Below are positions 1-8,426 of a stretch of DNA of 64,000 bases, piece by piece (the stretch's first letter is position 1; each line of letters starts with the position of its first letter). The position numbers were made by a program, and so were the translations under genes. The notes under the pieces are model-generated. The model saw only the letters and a list, made by a program, of their open reading frames with translations. It was not told the DNA's origin and ran no database searches. The stretch comes from Gracilimonas sp965227215 (GTDB lineage: Bacteria; Bacteroidota; Rhodothermia; Balneolales; Balneolaceae), in assembly GCA_965227215.1 (NCBI GenBank), contig OZ245729.1, forward strand, positions 1,302,001-1,366,000, written 5' to 3'.

Positions 1-62
1 TTGCAATTGGCGTGATGATAAAAAACCGAACGTATATCTCAAATTAATTCTTCAAGAAAAAA

Positions 63-977
63 TCAGTTCAGCACTCCCTCAACGTCATAGCCTCTTATTA
101 ATTCCTCTCCTGTCAGTCTTTTTGTACCCGGAAGCTGCACTTCTGTCAATTCCACAGTACTATCTAAACATCCCACGAGCAACTTATCATCCTTAACCAA
201 AAGTTCTCCGGGATCAACATTAGCGGCAATCCCTAAACGAGACCGGTACATATTGAACTTCTCTCCATTCCAATTAGCCCAGGCAGTCGGAAACGGACTT
301 AATCCCCTGATTTTATTATGAACCTCTCTTGCCGATTTATTGAAATCAATATGGCAATCGTCCCTGAACAGCTTGGGCGCCGGGGTGGCTTTGGAGTGAT
401 CCTGAGCTGATAAGGTATAATCCTCCGTATCTATTTTGTTAATACTCTCCAGTAGTAACTCGCTTCCCATGTCTCTGAGCCGGTTATACAACTCGCCGGT
501 CGTTTCATTATCTCCGATTTCCGTCTTTTTCTGAAGGATAATGTTGCCGGTATCCACTTTTTCATCCAGAAAGAAAACAGTACACCCGGTCTCTTCTTCT
601 CCATTGATAATAGCCCAGTGAATAGGGGCAGCTCCCCGGTATTTGGGCAATAGGGAAGCATGCAAATTAATAGAGCCTTTTTTGGGGATGCTTAAAACAG
701 AAGTAGGTAAAATGCGGAAGGCAACTACTACAAAGAGGTCTGCTTCCAATGCTTGTAACTGTGTTCCGAATTGTGGGGAGGAAAGGTCATCTACCTCAAT
801 TACTGGAAGTCCCAGCTCCAACGCTTTTGCTTTTACCAGCGTTGGTGACTTTTTTGAGCCCCGGCCACGTCTCTTATCCACATTACTGACCACCGCCTTT
901 ATGGTATGTTCCGATTGATGAATTTGCTCCAGGCTCGGAATAGCAAATTCAGGTGAACCCATAAAAACAATATTCAT
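63..977 (-). CDS. fmt: Methionyl-tRNA formyltransferase
   Basis: Transfers a formyl group from 10-formyl-tetrahydrofolate to Met-tRNA(fMet) so that translation can initiate with formyl-Met. The 304-residue length is normal for the family (about 310). The N-terminal formyltransferase fold opens with MNIVFMGSPEFA; the catalytic Asn-His region reads NLHASLLPKYRGAAPIHWAI (near residues 103-122) and the catalytic Asp lies in EKVDTGNI. The remainder is the C-terminal OB-like tRNA-binding domain. It lies two bases downstream of def, the enzyme that removes the formyl group, so the two are surely one transcription unit, an arrangement common in bacteria. Nothing unusual was seen. Confidence 0.97.
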   Translation of the reverse strand: MNIVFMGSPEFAIPSLEQIHQSEHTIKAVVSNVDKRRGRGSKKSPTLVKAKALELGLPVIEVDDLSSPQFGTQLQALEADLFVVVAFRILPTSVLSIPKKGSINLHASLLPKYRGAAPIHWAIINGEEETGCTVFFLDEKVDTGNIILQKKTEIGDNETTGELYNRLRDMGSELLLESINKIDTEDYTLSAQDHSKATPAPKLFRDDCHIDFNKSAREVHNKIRGLSPFPTAWANWNGEKFNMYRSRLGIAANVDPGELLVKDDKLLVGCLDSTVELTEVQLPGTKRLTGEELIRGYDVEGVLN

Positions 978-979
978 CG

Positions 980-1543
980 CTACGCTTCTTCCTGTTTGGG
1001 AACTACCGGGTATTTCACTTTTTTGTTGCCTTCTTCTATCTCTTTGAGCTCTTTCTTGTGCATTCGCTTTTTGAAGGCACTCAGATAGTCCAGAAATAGC
1101 ACCCCTTCAAGATGATCATACTCATGCTGAATTACACGTGAGGTCCAGCCTCCGGCTTCCAGTCGGTGCTTGTTGAAATCCCGATCAAAAAACTCAATGA
1201 TTACTGTTTCAGGACGAAATACTTTGTCGTTCACTTCCGGGATGCTGAGGCAACCTTCTTCAAGCGGAACCTTATTTCCTCTTTTTTCCAGAATCAATGG
1301 ATTAATAAAAACCATCGGGCCGTAAGGAACTTCTCCATCTTCAATCATGGAGTCGGTATCCATTACAAACAATTTCATGGAACGGCCAATCTGCGGGGCT
1401 GCCAATCCAACGCCATCAGCGTTATACATGGTCTCCAGCATATTATCGATAAGAGTTTGCAGTTCCGGGCTGTCTTCTTCTATTTCATCTGCTTGTTTCC
1501 GTAAAACCGGATCATCGTACGTTACAATTGGTAATATGGGCAT
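980..1543 (-). CDS. def: Peptide deformylase
   Basis: Metallo-hydrolase that removes the N-formyl group from nascent proteins. All three family motifs are intact in the 187 residues: GVGLAAPQIG (motif 1), EEGCLSIP with the metal-binding Cys (motif 2) and QHEYDHLEG, whose HExxH supplies two His ligands and the catalytic Glu (motif 3). The C-terminal tail after LSAF is Lys/Glu-rich (KKRMHKKELKEIEEGNKK), as in many type 1 enzymes. It sits between ruvX (8 bases upstream) and fmt (2 bases downstream), forming a ruvX-def-fmt operon on the minus strand. Confidence 0.97.
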   Translation of the reverse strand: MPILPIVTYDDPVLRKQADEIEEDSPELQTLIDNMLETMYNADGVGLAAPQIGRSMKLFVMDTDSMIEDGEVPYGPMVFINPLILEKRGNKVPLEEGCLSIPEVNDKVFRPETVIIEFFDRDFNKHRLEAGGWTSRVIQHEYDHLEGVLFLDYLSAFKKRMHKKELKEIEEGNKKVKYPVVPKQEEA

Positions 1544-1551
1544 ATGTTATA

Positions 1552-1974
1552 TTAAGAATTCGAATCTAGGTAGTTTTGTAAAATGATGGCAGCAGCGATA
1601 CGATCAACCCGCCCCTTTTCACGTCTCTTTTTTTGGGGAACTCCAGCCTCTATCATAAGGCTACGCGCCTGGTTAGACGTGTATCGCTCATCCACTTTTG
1701 CAATATCTATATTTGGAAAAGAATGGCGCAGTTTTTTTATAAAGTTATTAACCATTTGTGTGGCCGACCCTTCTTCTCCTTTAAGAGACAAAGGCCAACC
1801 AACAACAAATTTTTCTACGGATGCGTTTTCTGTGATCTTCTTAATTTCAGATAACGCATCCTCAGGGGAAAAGGTGCCAACCGGCGTAGCAATGGTCTTA
1901 AGTAAGTCGGTTTGAGCTATACCCACTCTCTTTTTTCCAACATCTATACCGACAAGCCGTGCATACTCCTGCAA
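1552..1974 (-). CDS. ruvX: RuvX/YqgF family Holliday-junction resolvase-like nuclease
   Basis: RNase H-fold nuclease of the YqgF/RuvX family, implicated in 16S rRNA 5' end processing and, in some bacteria, Holliday junction cleavage. The first strand LVGIDVGKKRVGIA carries the catalytic Asp of the fold; VGWPLSL, VDERYTS and DRIAAAIILQNYL are the other conserved stretches. It has 140 residues, as expected. There is no in-frame ATG ahead of the first strand, so the start is taken at TTG (1974), with a GAGGGG ribosome-binding-like sequence about ten bases upstream. It is the first gene of the ruvX-def-fmt unit; the HU gene is 19 bases upstream. Confidence 0.93.
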   Translation of the reverse strand: MQEYARLVGIDVGKKRVGIAQTDLLKTIATPVGTFSPEDALSEIKKITENASVEKFVVGWPLSLKGEEGSATQMVNNFIKKLRHSFPNIDIAKVDERYTSNQARSLMIEAGVPQKKRREKGRVDRIAAAIILQNYLDSNS

Positions 1975-1993
1975 CTATTTATTTACCCCTCAA

Positions 1994-2317
1994 TTATTTA
2001 TCCTTTTTCACATCCTCTAAAGGTTGTCGCAAAAACTTCTTCATCAACTTGCTTGGTTTGAAGTGTGTTTTACGATGTGCAGGCACATAAATAACTTCGT
2101 TTGTTTTAGGGTTTCTGGCTTTTGGTTTAGCCTTGGTTTCTTTTACTTCAAAAACTCCAAAGTCACGAATCTCAATTCTGCATTCTGTATCAGCAGACAT
2201 CATAATTTCACGTAAAGCTACAATTACAGCATCAACCCACGGCTCTGCTTGAATCATAGGTTCATCCATTGCTTCCGCAACTCGACGGACTACGTCTCGT
2301 TTAGTATATGTCATCAT
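1994..2317 (-). CDS. HU/IHF-family DNA-binding protein
   Basis: Small histone-like protein that bends DNA as a dimer. Residues 3-50 form the helical dimerisation part (TKRDVVRRVAEAM); the beta-arm region shows IEIRDFGVFEVKETKAKPKARNPKTNE, matching the family signature G.F.....R.GRNP.T, with A-K-P-K-A-R-N-P-K-T here. The 107 residues exceed the usual 90 because of a C-terminal extension rich in Lys (KLMKKFLRQPLEDVKKDK), which is common for Bacteroidota-type HU homologues. ATG codons at 2317 and 2314 are both possible starts. The 167-base gap to rel must hold its promoter; I see no clear terminator there. Confidence 0.93.
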   Translation of the reverse strand: MMTYTKRDVVRRVAEAMDEPMIQAEPWVDAVIVALREIMMSADTECRIEIRDFGVFEVKETKAKPKARNPKTNEVIYVPAHRKTHFKPSKLMKKFLRQPLEDVKKDK

Positions 2318-2484
2318 AGTTTTATTGATTTTATTAAGTGCCGCTTATTTAATTATGGCACGATTGTCCTTCCATAATTATTCGCAACTTTGTTTTCCTT
2401 AAGCTGTTTGACCTATAGCGAATAATCTTTCAGTATTGTAAAGATAACTTTAATAAAAATCTACCTAAACTGCATTAGAAAGGT

Positions 2485-4731
2485 TTACTCGTAGCGTAAA
2501 ACGTTTTTAACACCTTCTACTTTTTCGAGCCTCTTCATAATTTTGGTCAGATGAGAAATACCATCCACATAAAGAGTTATAATTCCTTCGAACATCCCGC
2601 TGTCGCTACTAACATTGATGCTTTTCATGTTCGTCTCCAACGATTTCGAAAGTACATCTGTGATATCATTGATCATACCCACCCTGTCGCCGCCTATAAC
2701 CTTGATAGCACCGAGGAACTTAGTGTCGATATTTTTAGCCCAATTCACATCAACAATACGCTCAGCTTCCGTCTTCAGTAGGTGCTGTGCATTGTTACAC
2801 ATGGCCCTGTGAATCTTGATATCTCCGGTTCGGCTTATAAAACCAATTACATCATCACCGGGAATGGGGTTACAGCAGTTGGCATACGAGTATTTGATAT
2901 TGCTGAGCTCGCCATTGATAAACAGCGACTTCCCGTCACCAACCGACCGTGCCTCACTGATGTACTTATCCTGAATTTCTTCCTCAGTAATGGGATTGAC
3001 TTGCACCTGATCGGTATCTTCAATACGACCGGTGCTCTTGAACTTCTTCACCTCACGGAAAAGCTCATTTACATCAAACGCTCCCGAGCCAATATCGAAA
3101 AACAATTCCTGAGTCGACTCATACTTGAATTTCTTGGCAAACCGATTCAGCTCCTGTTCAGAAATTTCAATATTACCCCGACTTGCCCGCTTGTTCCAGA
3201 CCTCGCGACCTTCCTCCGCAACCTTCCGTTGCTTCTGCTTAATAAACTGGCGAATCCGGGATTTGGCCTTATGGGTAACCACATCATCAATCCAATCCGG
3301 ATTGAGGTTTATCTTGTTACCGGTAATAATCTCTACCTGATCTCCATTCTGCAGTTTCTGTCGTAACGGCACCATCTTTCCATTCACTTTGGCGGCCATA
3401 GCCCGCTCACCTATTTCACTGTGAATTTCAAAAGCAAAGTCAATAGGTGTTGCATCCCGGGGCAGCGTTCTTAACTCGCCATCAGGCGTAAAAACGTAGA
3501 TTTCATCTTTATACAGGTTCAGCTGAAAGTCTTTAACGAAATCGGTAGCTGCATCCGGGCGGGGATTATCCAGTACATCCCGCACCCAATTCACAAATTT
3601 GTCAAGTGTTTCTGAACCTTGACGGGCACCTTCTTTATACTTCCAGTGAGCGGCAAGGCCTTTTTCGGCGATATCATCCATCCGGCGGGTTCGTATCTGA
3701 ACCTCTACTTTTCGACCTTTGTTGGTTATAACCGTGGTATGGAGTGATTGGTACCCATTGGCTTTGGGCACAGAAATGAAATCCCGGAATCGTTCAGGAA
3801 TCGGCGTGTACCAATCAGTGATGATGGAATACACCCTCCAGCAATCTTCCTTGTTGTGCTCACCTTCCAGAATAATACGGATGGCAAACAAGTCATAGAT
3901 TTCTTCGAAAGGCTTTTGTTGACGCTGCATCTTCCGGTAAATGGAGAATATATGCTTGGGCCTGCCTTTAATTTCGAACTTAAAGTTCATTTTGGTCAAC
4001 TCATTCTGAATGGGCTGCATGAACTCGTTTATAAATTCTTCCCGGTCTTCTTTCTTTTCCCGAAGTTTCCGTGCCACAAACTTGAAGGAAGTAGGATCAA
4101 TGGTTTTGAAGCATAAATCTTCCAGTTCATTCTTAATCCGGAACAATCCAAAACGATGAGCAAGTGGCGCATATAAATCCATGGTTTCGGAAGCGATCTT
4201 AATCTGCTTTTCTCTCTTCAGGTGCTGTATAGTGCGCATATTGTGCAGGCGGTCAGCAAATTTAATCAGCACCACACGAATATCTTCTGCCATGGAAAGC
4301 AGAAGCTTCATAAAAGCTTCCGCCTGCTTACTATCCCGGCTTTTGAACACGCCGGTGATTTTAGTAACTCCATCAATAATAACCGCTACTTCATCCCCGA
4401 ACCAGTTCCGGATATCATCCAGCGTTACATCCGTATCTTCTACCGTGTCGTGCAATAGAGAAGCAATTACGGAGATGTCATCAATATTGATTTCGCTGGC
4501 TACAATTTTAGCTACTTCCACCGGATGGTAATAGTACGGCTCCCCGGAGGCCCGTTTCATATCCTCGTGCGACATGTAGCAGAGTTTGAACGCCCTTGTC
4601 ACCGCTTCTTCATCAACAGAGTCAATGTGATCACGACATACGGAAAGCAACTGCTTCAGATCTTCTCTCTGAGCCTTTTTTAATTTATAACCCTCAAGGT
4701 CATATTTATCTATAGAAGCAGTTTTACTCAT
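2485..4731 (-). CDS. rel: Bifunctional (p)ppGpp synthetase/hydrolase, Rel/SpoT family
   Basis: Makes and degrades the stringent-response alarmone (p)ppGpp. It has 748 residues with the full Rel/SpoT domain order: an HD hydrolase domain with metal ligands visible (H69 in YYYHP, H94-D95 in LLHDTVEDTD), the synthetase domain (about 240-370; VPKANGYQSLHT), TGS (about 400-460; VFTPDGELRTLPRDATPIDFA), the helical/zinc-finger region with YANCCNPIPGDDVIGF, and a C-terminal ACT domain ending GVKNVLRYE. Because the HD residues are intact, hydrolase activity is expected as well as synthesis. It appears to be the only Rel gene here and is probably monocistronic: 167 bases separate it from HU and 128 from the barrel gene upstream. 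Confidence 0.96.
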   Translation of the reverse strand: MSKTASIDKYDLEGYKLKKAQREDLKQLLSVCRDHIDSVDEEAVTRAFKLCYMSHEDMKRASGEPYYYHPVEVAKIVASEINIDDISVIASLLHDTVEDTDVTLDDIRNWFGDEVAVIIDGVTKITGVFKSRDSKQAEAFMKLLLSMAEDIRVVLIKFADRLHNMRTIQHLKREKQIKIASETMDLYAPLAHRFGLFRIKNELEDLCFKTIDPTSFKFVARKLREKKEDREEFINEFMQPIQNELTKMNFKFEIKGRPKHIFSIYRKMQRQQKPFEEIYDLFAIRIILEGEHNKEDCWRVYSIITDWYTPIPERFRDFISVPKANGYQSLHTTVITNKGRKVEVQIRTRRMDDIAEKGLAAHWKYKEGARQGSETLDKFVNWVRDVLDNPRPDAATDFVKDFQLNLYKDEIYVFTPDGELRTLPRDATPIDFAFEIHSEIGERAMAAKVNGKMVPLRQKLQNGDQVEIITGNKINLNPDWIDDVVTHKAKSRIRQFIKQKQRKVAEEGREVWNKRASRGNIEISEQELNRFAKKFKYESTQELFFDIGSGAFDVNELFREVKKFKSTGRIEDTDQVQVNPITEEEIQDKYISEARSVGDGKSLFINGELSNIKYSYANCCNPIPGDDVIGFISRTGDIKIHRAMCNNAQHLLKTEAERIVDVNWAKNIDTKFLGAIKVIGGDRVGMINDITDVLSKSLETNMKSINVSSDSGMFEGIITLYVDGISHLTKIMKRLEKVEGVKNVLRYE

Positions 4732-4805
4732 AAACTAATCCCGCCAGCTTCCTTTAAATGTAGGTATAACCCTCGTTTAAAGCACTTACTTATATTCTTT
4801 CGTAC

Positions 4806-4836
4806 AAAAAAAGCGGATATGGAGTTCACATCCGCT
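4806..4836 (-). terminator. Rho-independent terminator after the outer-membrane barrel gene
   Basis: Read on the minus strand, AGCGGAT and ATCCGCT (4812-4818 and 4830-4836) form a perfect 7-bp stem with an 11-base loop, followed by a run of seven T. It lies 24 bases past the stop of the barrel gene. Confidence 0.85.
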
Positions 4837-4859
4837 GTAATACAATTAACCGATTTTGT

Positions 4860-5432
4860 TTAAAAACTTAAAGAGACACCAAACATGATTCTGCCGTTTT
4901 GGGCATCTGCCAGGGTAGGTTCTGCCAGCTCCTTATTAGAATAACGATATTCTACAAATGGTTTAAGCACGGGAATTACCGTTACTTTAGCACCTACCGA
5001 TAAATTCCAATACATGCTGTTTTCCTTACCTTCCTCAGGCAACGCATTGCCCTGATTGTTTTGAACGTCTTTAATAGCCCGTTCATAATTTTCCGTTCCT
5101 AATCCCACACTTACATAAGGCTCAAGTAACCCGACATTTACTCCGCCTACGGCAGCAACCCCAACATCATAGTGGGTTAAATCTTCAGAATAGGAAAAGC
5201 TTTGATTATTCGGGTCCACGTTATTCTCTTCACTGAAATAACTACCATGTAATCTTAGTGATAGATTTACTACCGGAAGTTTCTCAAGAATTCCTTTTTC
5301 GATTCGGAGGCCAAAACCATTTTTAGGTTCTTCATCTCGAAGCTCATAGGAGGCTCCAATCTCAAGCTGAGCAAAACTGCTTGCTGAAAAAATCACGGCC
5401 ATTAAAATAGTAAGGGGTATAATACGTCTCAT
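4860..5432 (-). CDS. Small outer-membrane beta-barrel protein
   Basis: A 190-residue exported protein. The first 21 residues are a Sec signal peptide (MRRIIPLTILMAVIFSASSFA, cleavage after SFA). The mature part is a series of alternating hydrophobic/polar strands with aromatic girdles (LGIGASYELRDEE-like, LSLRLHGSYF, YWNLSVGAKVTVIP, FVEYRYSNKEL) and finishes GVSLSF, a terminal Phe typical of BAM substrates. This supports an eight-strand OmpW/OmpX-sized porin-like barrel; the ligand is unknown. It has its own terminator and no operon partner, as tRNA-Leu lies beyond its promoter on the other strand. Confidence 0.8.
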   Translation of the reverse strand: MRRIIPLTILMAVIFSASSFAQLEIGASYELRDEEPKNGFGLRIEKGILEKLPVVNLSLRLHGSYFSEENNVDPNNQSFSYSEDLTHYDVGVAAVGGVNVGLLEPYVSVGLGTENYERAIKDVQNNQGNALPEEGKENSMYWNLSVGAKVTVIPVLKPFVEYRYSNKELAEPTLADAQNGRIMFGVSLSF

Positions 5433-5553
5433 AGCTTCTCTTTTAGTTGTTATTTGCTGAAAGTTACAAAACGCAGATGTGGATTCAATAATTTGTTTAA
5501 ATCTTTATTGAAGTAGTGAAAGGTAAAGCCGTATATTTGGCGCCTACCGGAAA

Positions 5554-5641
5554 GCCGCTGTGGTGGAATTGGTAGACACGTTGGACTTAAAATCCAATGG
5601 GTATTAAAATGCCCGTATCGGTTCGAGTCCGATCAGCGGTA
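5554..5641 (+). tRNA. tRNA-Leu (anticodon UAA)
   Basis: A class II tRNA with a long variable arm. The acceptor GCCGCTG pairs with CAGCGGT; the D arm carries TGGTGGAATTGGTAGACACG; the anticodon stem TTGGA/TCCAA encloses loop CTTAAAA with anticodon TAA at 5588-5590; the variable arm is GGGTATTAAAATGCCC-like and the T arm contains GGTTCGAGTCC. The discriminator base is A (5641), which fits leucine. CCA is not encoded. Confidence 0.96.
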
Positions 5642-5644
5642 CTT

Positions 5645-5684
5645 AAAAGCCTGCTTCTCAGAACAGAGTTGCAGGCTTTTTTTA
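5645..5684 (+). terminator. Rho-independent terminator of tRNA-Leu
   Basis: AAAAGCCTGC (5645-5654) pairs with GCAGGCTTTT (5671-5680) around a 16-base loop and runs into seven T. It starts four bases after the tRNA. Confidence 0.9.
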
Positions 5685-5827
5685 TTTACCCCGCCCCAAA
5701 TACACCATAAATTGACTGTTTACTTTGTTTAGGTACTAAATTTTTTTATTAGAAAATTTCGTTTAATATTAATTCATGTTATTATTTGGCCTGTTGCTTA
5801 TAAGGCAATGAAAATTAATGGAACGAG

Positions 5828-6214
5828 ATGGACAAGAAACAGAATAAAACAGTCATGATCGTCGAAGACGATCTGATTCTGAATCTTCTGTATGAAAGCT
5901 ACCTGGAGAAATTGGGTTACGACGCGGAAGGAGAACTCGTATATGGTAAAACAGCCATCGAAGTAGCTCAGAAGATTAAACCGGATCTCATCTTAATGGA
6001 CATTTCTCTTGAAGGGGAAATTGATGGTATAGACGCGATGAAAGAAATCCGCAAATTTTCGGATGTGCCCGTCATCTATATTACCGGAAATTCTGATCCC
6101 CATCATGTTCAACGAGCTAAAGAAACCGACTATCTTGACTATTTGGTGAAACCCATTGAGTTTAATGACCTGAAAGATTCTATTGAGAGAAATTACAAGA
6201 AAATTCACAAATAG
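5828..6214 (+). CDS. Stand-alone response regulator receiver (CheY-like)
   Basis: A 128-residue single receiver domain with no output domain. It has the acidic pair in MIVEDD (residues 10-15), the phospho-acceptor D58 in LILMDIS, the Thr in YITGNS (about 86) and the conserved Lys108 in YLVKPIEF. No kinase is adjacent; the nearest is the membrane kinase at 8427, three genes on. It may act in a phosphorelay or by protein contact. A 186-base leader separates it from the tRNA terminator. The function beyond phosphotransfer cannot be read from sequence. Confidence 0.92.
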   Translation: MDKKQNKTVMIVEDDLILNLLYESYLEKLGYDAEGELVYGKTAIEVAQKIKPDLILMDISLEGEIDGIDAMKEIRKFSDVPVIYITGNSDPHHVQRAKETDYLDYLVKPIEFNDLKDSIERNYKKIHK

Positions 6215-6268
6215 ATTCGTCCCGTTTTATACCTGCTTCCTTTCTCACCAACCAAACTATTCCAAATT

Positions 6269-8278
6269 ATGAAATCATCACTTTCGGGATTCCTGATCAT
6301 GACAATCGCCGTATTAGCGGCTTGTTCGCCATCAAAAACCACAACTTTGCCCGACACCGCCTCAACTGAAGAACAAAACTTCAAACCGGAACGTCCCATT
6401 CCGTATGAGATTGAAGAGCCCTGGGATTTTCAACAAGCCGTGGAAGATGGGTTCAGAACTTTTGACGGAACTCCCGGCCCAAACTATTTCACCAATACTT
6501 ATTCTTATAAAATTGATACGGAACTGGTACCTGCCGACACCATGCTTTTCGGTGAAGCGGATATCACCTACACCAATAACTCCCCCGATACTTTAAACTA
6601 TATTCTTTTTGAACTGGCTCAGAACCTCCATAAAGAAGGAGTGCCCCGTAAGGAAATCGTGGAGATTACCGGCGGCATGAATATCACACGGGTTTCGATT
6701 GGCGGTGAAGATATTGCTGGTATGAAACGGAGTCGGCCAACGTTTGTGGTTCAGGGCACAAATCTGATTGTCTATCCAAGTGAGCGGATTTTCCCGGGAC
6801 AAACTACAGAATTAGAAATTGACTGGAATTTTAAAATCCCTCAGGCCGGAGCAAGTGGCAGAATGGGTTACAGCCGAAATAATCTGTATTTCATCGCTTA
6901 TTGGTTTCCTCACATTGCTACATATGATGATGTGAACGGATGGTTTGGTGATGATTTTACCGGAAATGCTGAATTTTACCATGATTTTGGAGACTATGAG
7001 ATCAACATCACAGCTCCTGAACAATGGCTGGTTATGAGTACGGGTGAGTTTTTAAATCCGGAGGAGGTCTTAGCCCCGTCCATTCTCGATAGATATAATA
7101 CAGCACAGCAATCTGACACAGCAGTTTCAGTTGTTGAAATCAATGATTTTGGCAGTACAACCACTTCCGGCGAAGATGGCACTCTGACATGGCGATTTAA
7201 GGCTGAAAAAGTCCGCGATGTAGCTTTCAGCGCCACCTCCCAATCCCAATGGGATGCATTGCGAACCCCCGTCGGAGATGTGGACGGAGACGGCAGTGAA
7301 GACTACACCCTTATTAACGCTTATTGGAGAGAGTCAGCCCCTCTTTGGAAAGAAGCTGCTGATTACACGGCTCACTCTATTTCTTTTTTATCAGACTATA
7401 CAAACATTCCGTATCCATGGCCACATATGACTTCCGTTGAGGGAGCCGGCATCATAGGCGGTGGCATGGAATTCCCGATGATGACGGTAATGGGCAGCTA
7501 CAACAACCCAAATCCGAATATCCCTTTATCGCAAAAAAGACAAGCATTGTATAATGTGACTGCTCACGAGATCGCCCACATGTGGATTCCAATGATTGTG
7601 AGCAACAATGAGCGTCGCCATGCCTGGATGGATGAGGGAGCTACCACTTTTCATGAAGCCCACGCACGCTGGGATAAATTTCCAGATAGTTTTAGCCGGC
7701 TCGAAGAATTCAACAGTTACTTACCCATTGCTGGCAGTTACCTCGAAGGCGAAATTATGCGTTGGTCTGATTACCATTATCCCGGACCGGCTTATGGTGT
7801 AGCTTCTTATCCAAAACCTGCCACGGTTTTGATTGCCCTTCAGGGCGTATTAGGCGATGACTTGTTTAAAGATGCATGGACAACCTTCATGGACAGTTGG
7901 GCATACAAACACCCCACCCCGTTTGATATGTTCAATACCTTTGAGGATGTTTCCGGCAGAGAACTCGACTGGTTTTGGCGATCCTGGTATTTCGAGACCT
8001 GGACATTGGATCAGGCTATTGCTGATGTCTCCCAGGTCAGTGGCGAGGCTACTATTACCGTCGAGGATTTAGGAAAAGTGGTTATGCCTGTAGATTTGAC
8101 CATCACTTTTGAAGATGGCTCCGAAACAACCACCCAAATTGGAGTAGAAGACTGGATGATGGGTAAGCGCACTACTTCTGTTACTGTAGATGCACCGGCT
8201 ACGGTCACCAGAGTCGAAATTGATGCCGACCACTATTTCCCTGACACCAATCGTGACAATAACCTTTGGGTGAATTAG
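6269..8278 (+). CDS. M1-family zinc metallopeptidase lipoprotein
   Basis: Gluzincin aminopeptidase of the M1 family, 669 residues. The start has a lipoprotein signal with lipobox VLAAC near residue 19, so it is probably anchored in an envelope membrane. The catalytic zinc site is complete: HEIAH at residues 433-437 and the third ligand E456 in MDEGATTFHE, giving HExxH-18-E. The exopeptidase loop is GGGMEFP instead of the classical GAMEN, so N-terminal recognition may differ. The C-terminal part (from about 600) is beta-rich. It probably trims peptides outside the cytoplasm. It has its own terminator and sits 54 bases after the receiver gene. Confidence 0.92.
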   Translation: MKSSLSGFLIMTIAVLAACSPSKTTTLPDTASTEEQNFKPERPIPYEIEEPWDFQQAVEDGFRTFDGTPGPNYFTNTYSYKIDTELVPADTMLFGEADITYTNNSPDTLNYILFELAQNLHKEGVPRKEIVEITGGMNITRVSIGGEDIAGMKRSRPTFVVQGTNLIVYPSERIFPGQTTELEIDWNFKIPQAGASGRMGYSRNNLYFIAYWFPHIATYDDVNGWFGDDFTGNAEFYHDFGDYEINITAPEQWLVMSTGEFLNPEEVLAPSILDRYNTAQQSDTAVSVVEINDFGSTTTSGEDGTLTWRFKAEKVRDVAFSATSQSQWDALRTPVGDVDGDGSEDYTLINAYWRESAPLWKEAADYTAHSISFLSDYTNIPYPWPHMTSVEGAGIIGGGMEFPMMTVMGSYNNPNPNIPLSQKRQALYNVTAHEIAHMWIPMIVSNNERRHAWMDEGATTFHEAHARWDKFPDSFSRLEEFNSYLPIAGSYLEGEIMRWSDYHYPGPAYGVASYPKPATVLIALQGVLGDDLFKDAWTTFMDSWAYKHPTPFDMFNTFEDVSGRELDWFWRSWYFETWTLDQAIADVSQVSGEATITVEDLGKVVMPVDLTITFEDGSETTTQIGVEDWMMGKRTTSVTVDAPATVTRVEIDADHYFPDTNRDNNLWVN

Positions 8279-8313
8279 GTTTCACACTCAAAACGGAATG
8301 ATTTTAATTTCAG

Positions 8314-8342
8314 AAAGCCCTTCTCATCGGAGGGCTTTTTTA
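8314..8342 (+). terminator. Rho-independent terminator after the M1 peptidase
   Basis: AAAGCCCT (8314-8321) and AGGGCTTT (8331-8338) form a perfect stem with a nine-base loop, followed by T residues. Confidence 0.9.
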
Positions 8343-8426
8343 TTGGCTATTATTTTTACCAAATTTGAGTTCTTACAAGGTCGCTAAATGCTATATTCAG
8401 AGCGTTAAAGTCCACAATCTTTTTGC

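Noticed and set aside
2782..3366. Long open frame antisense to rel
   Set aside because: It overlaps the strongly supported rel gene; codon shadowing in a well conserved gene explains it.
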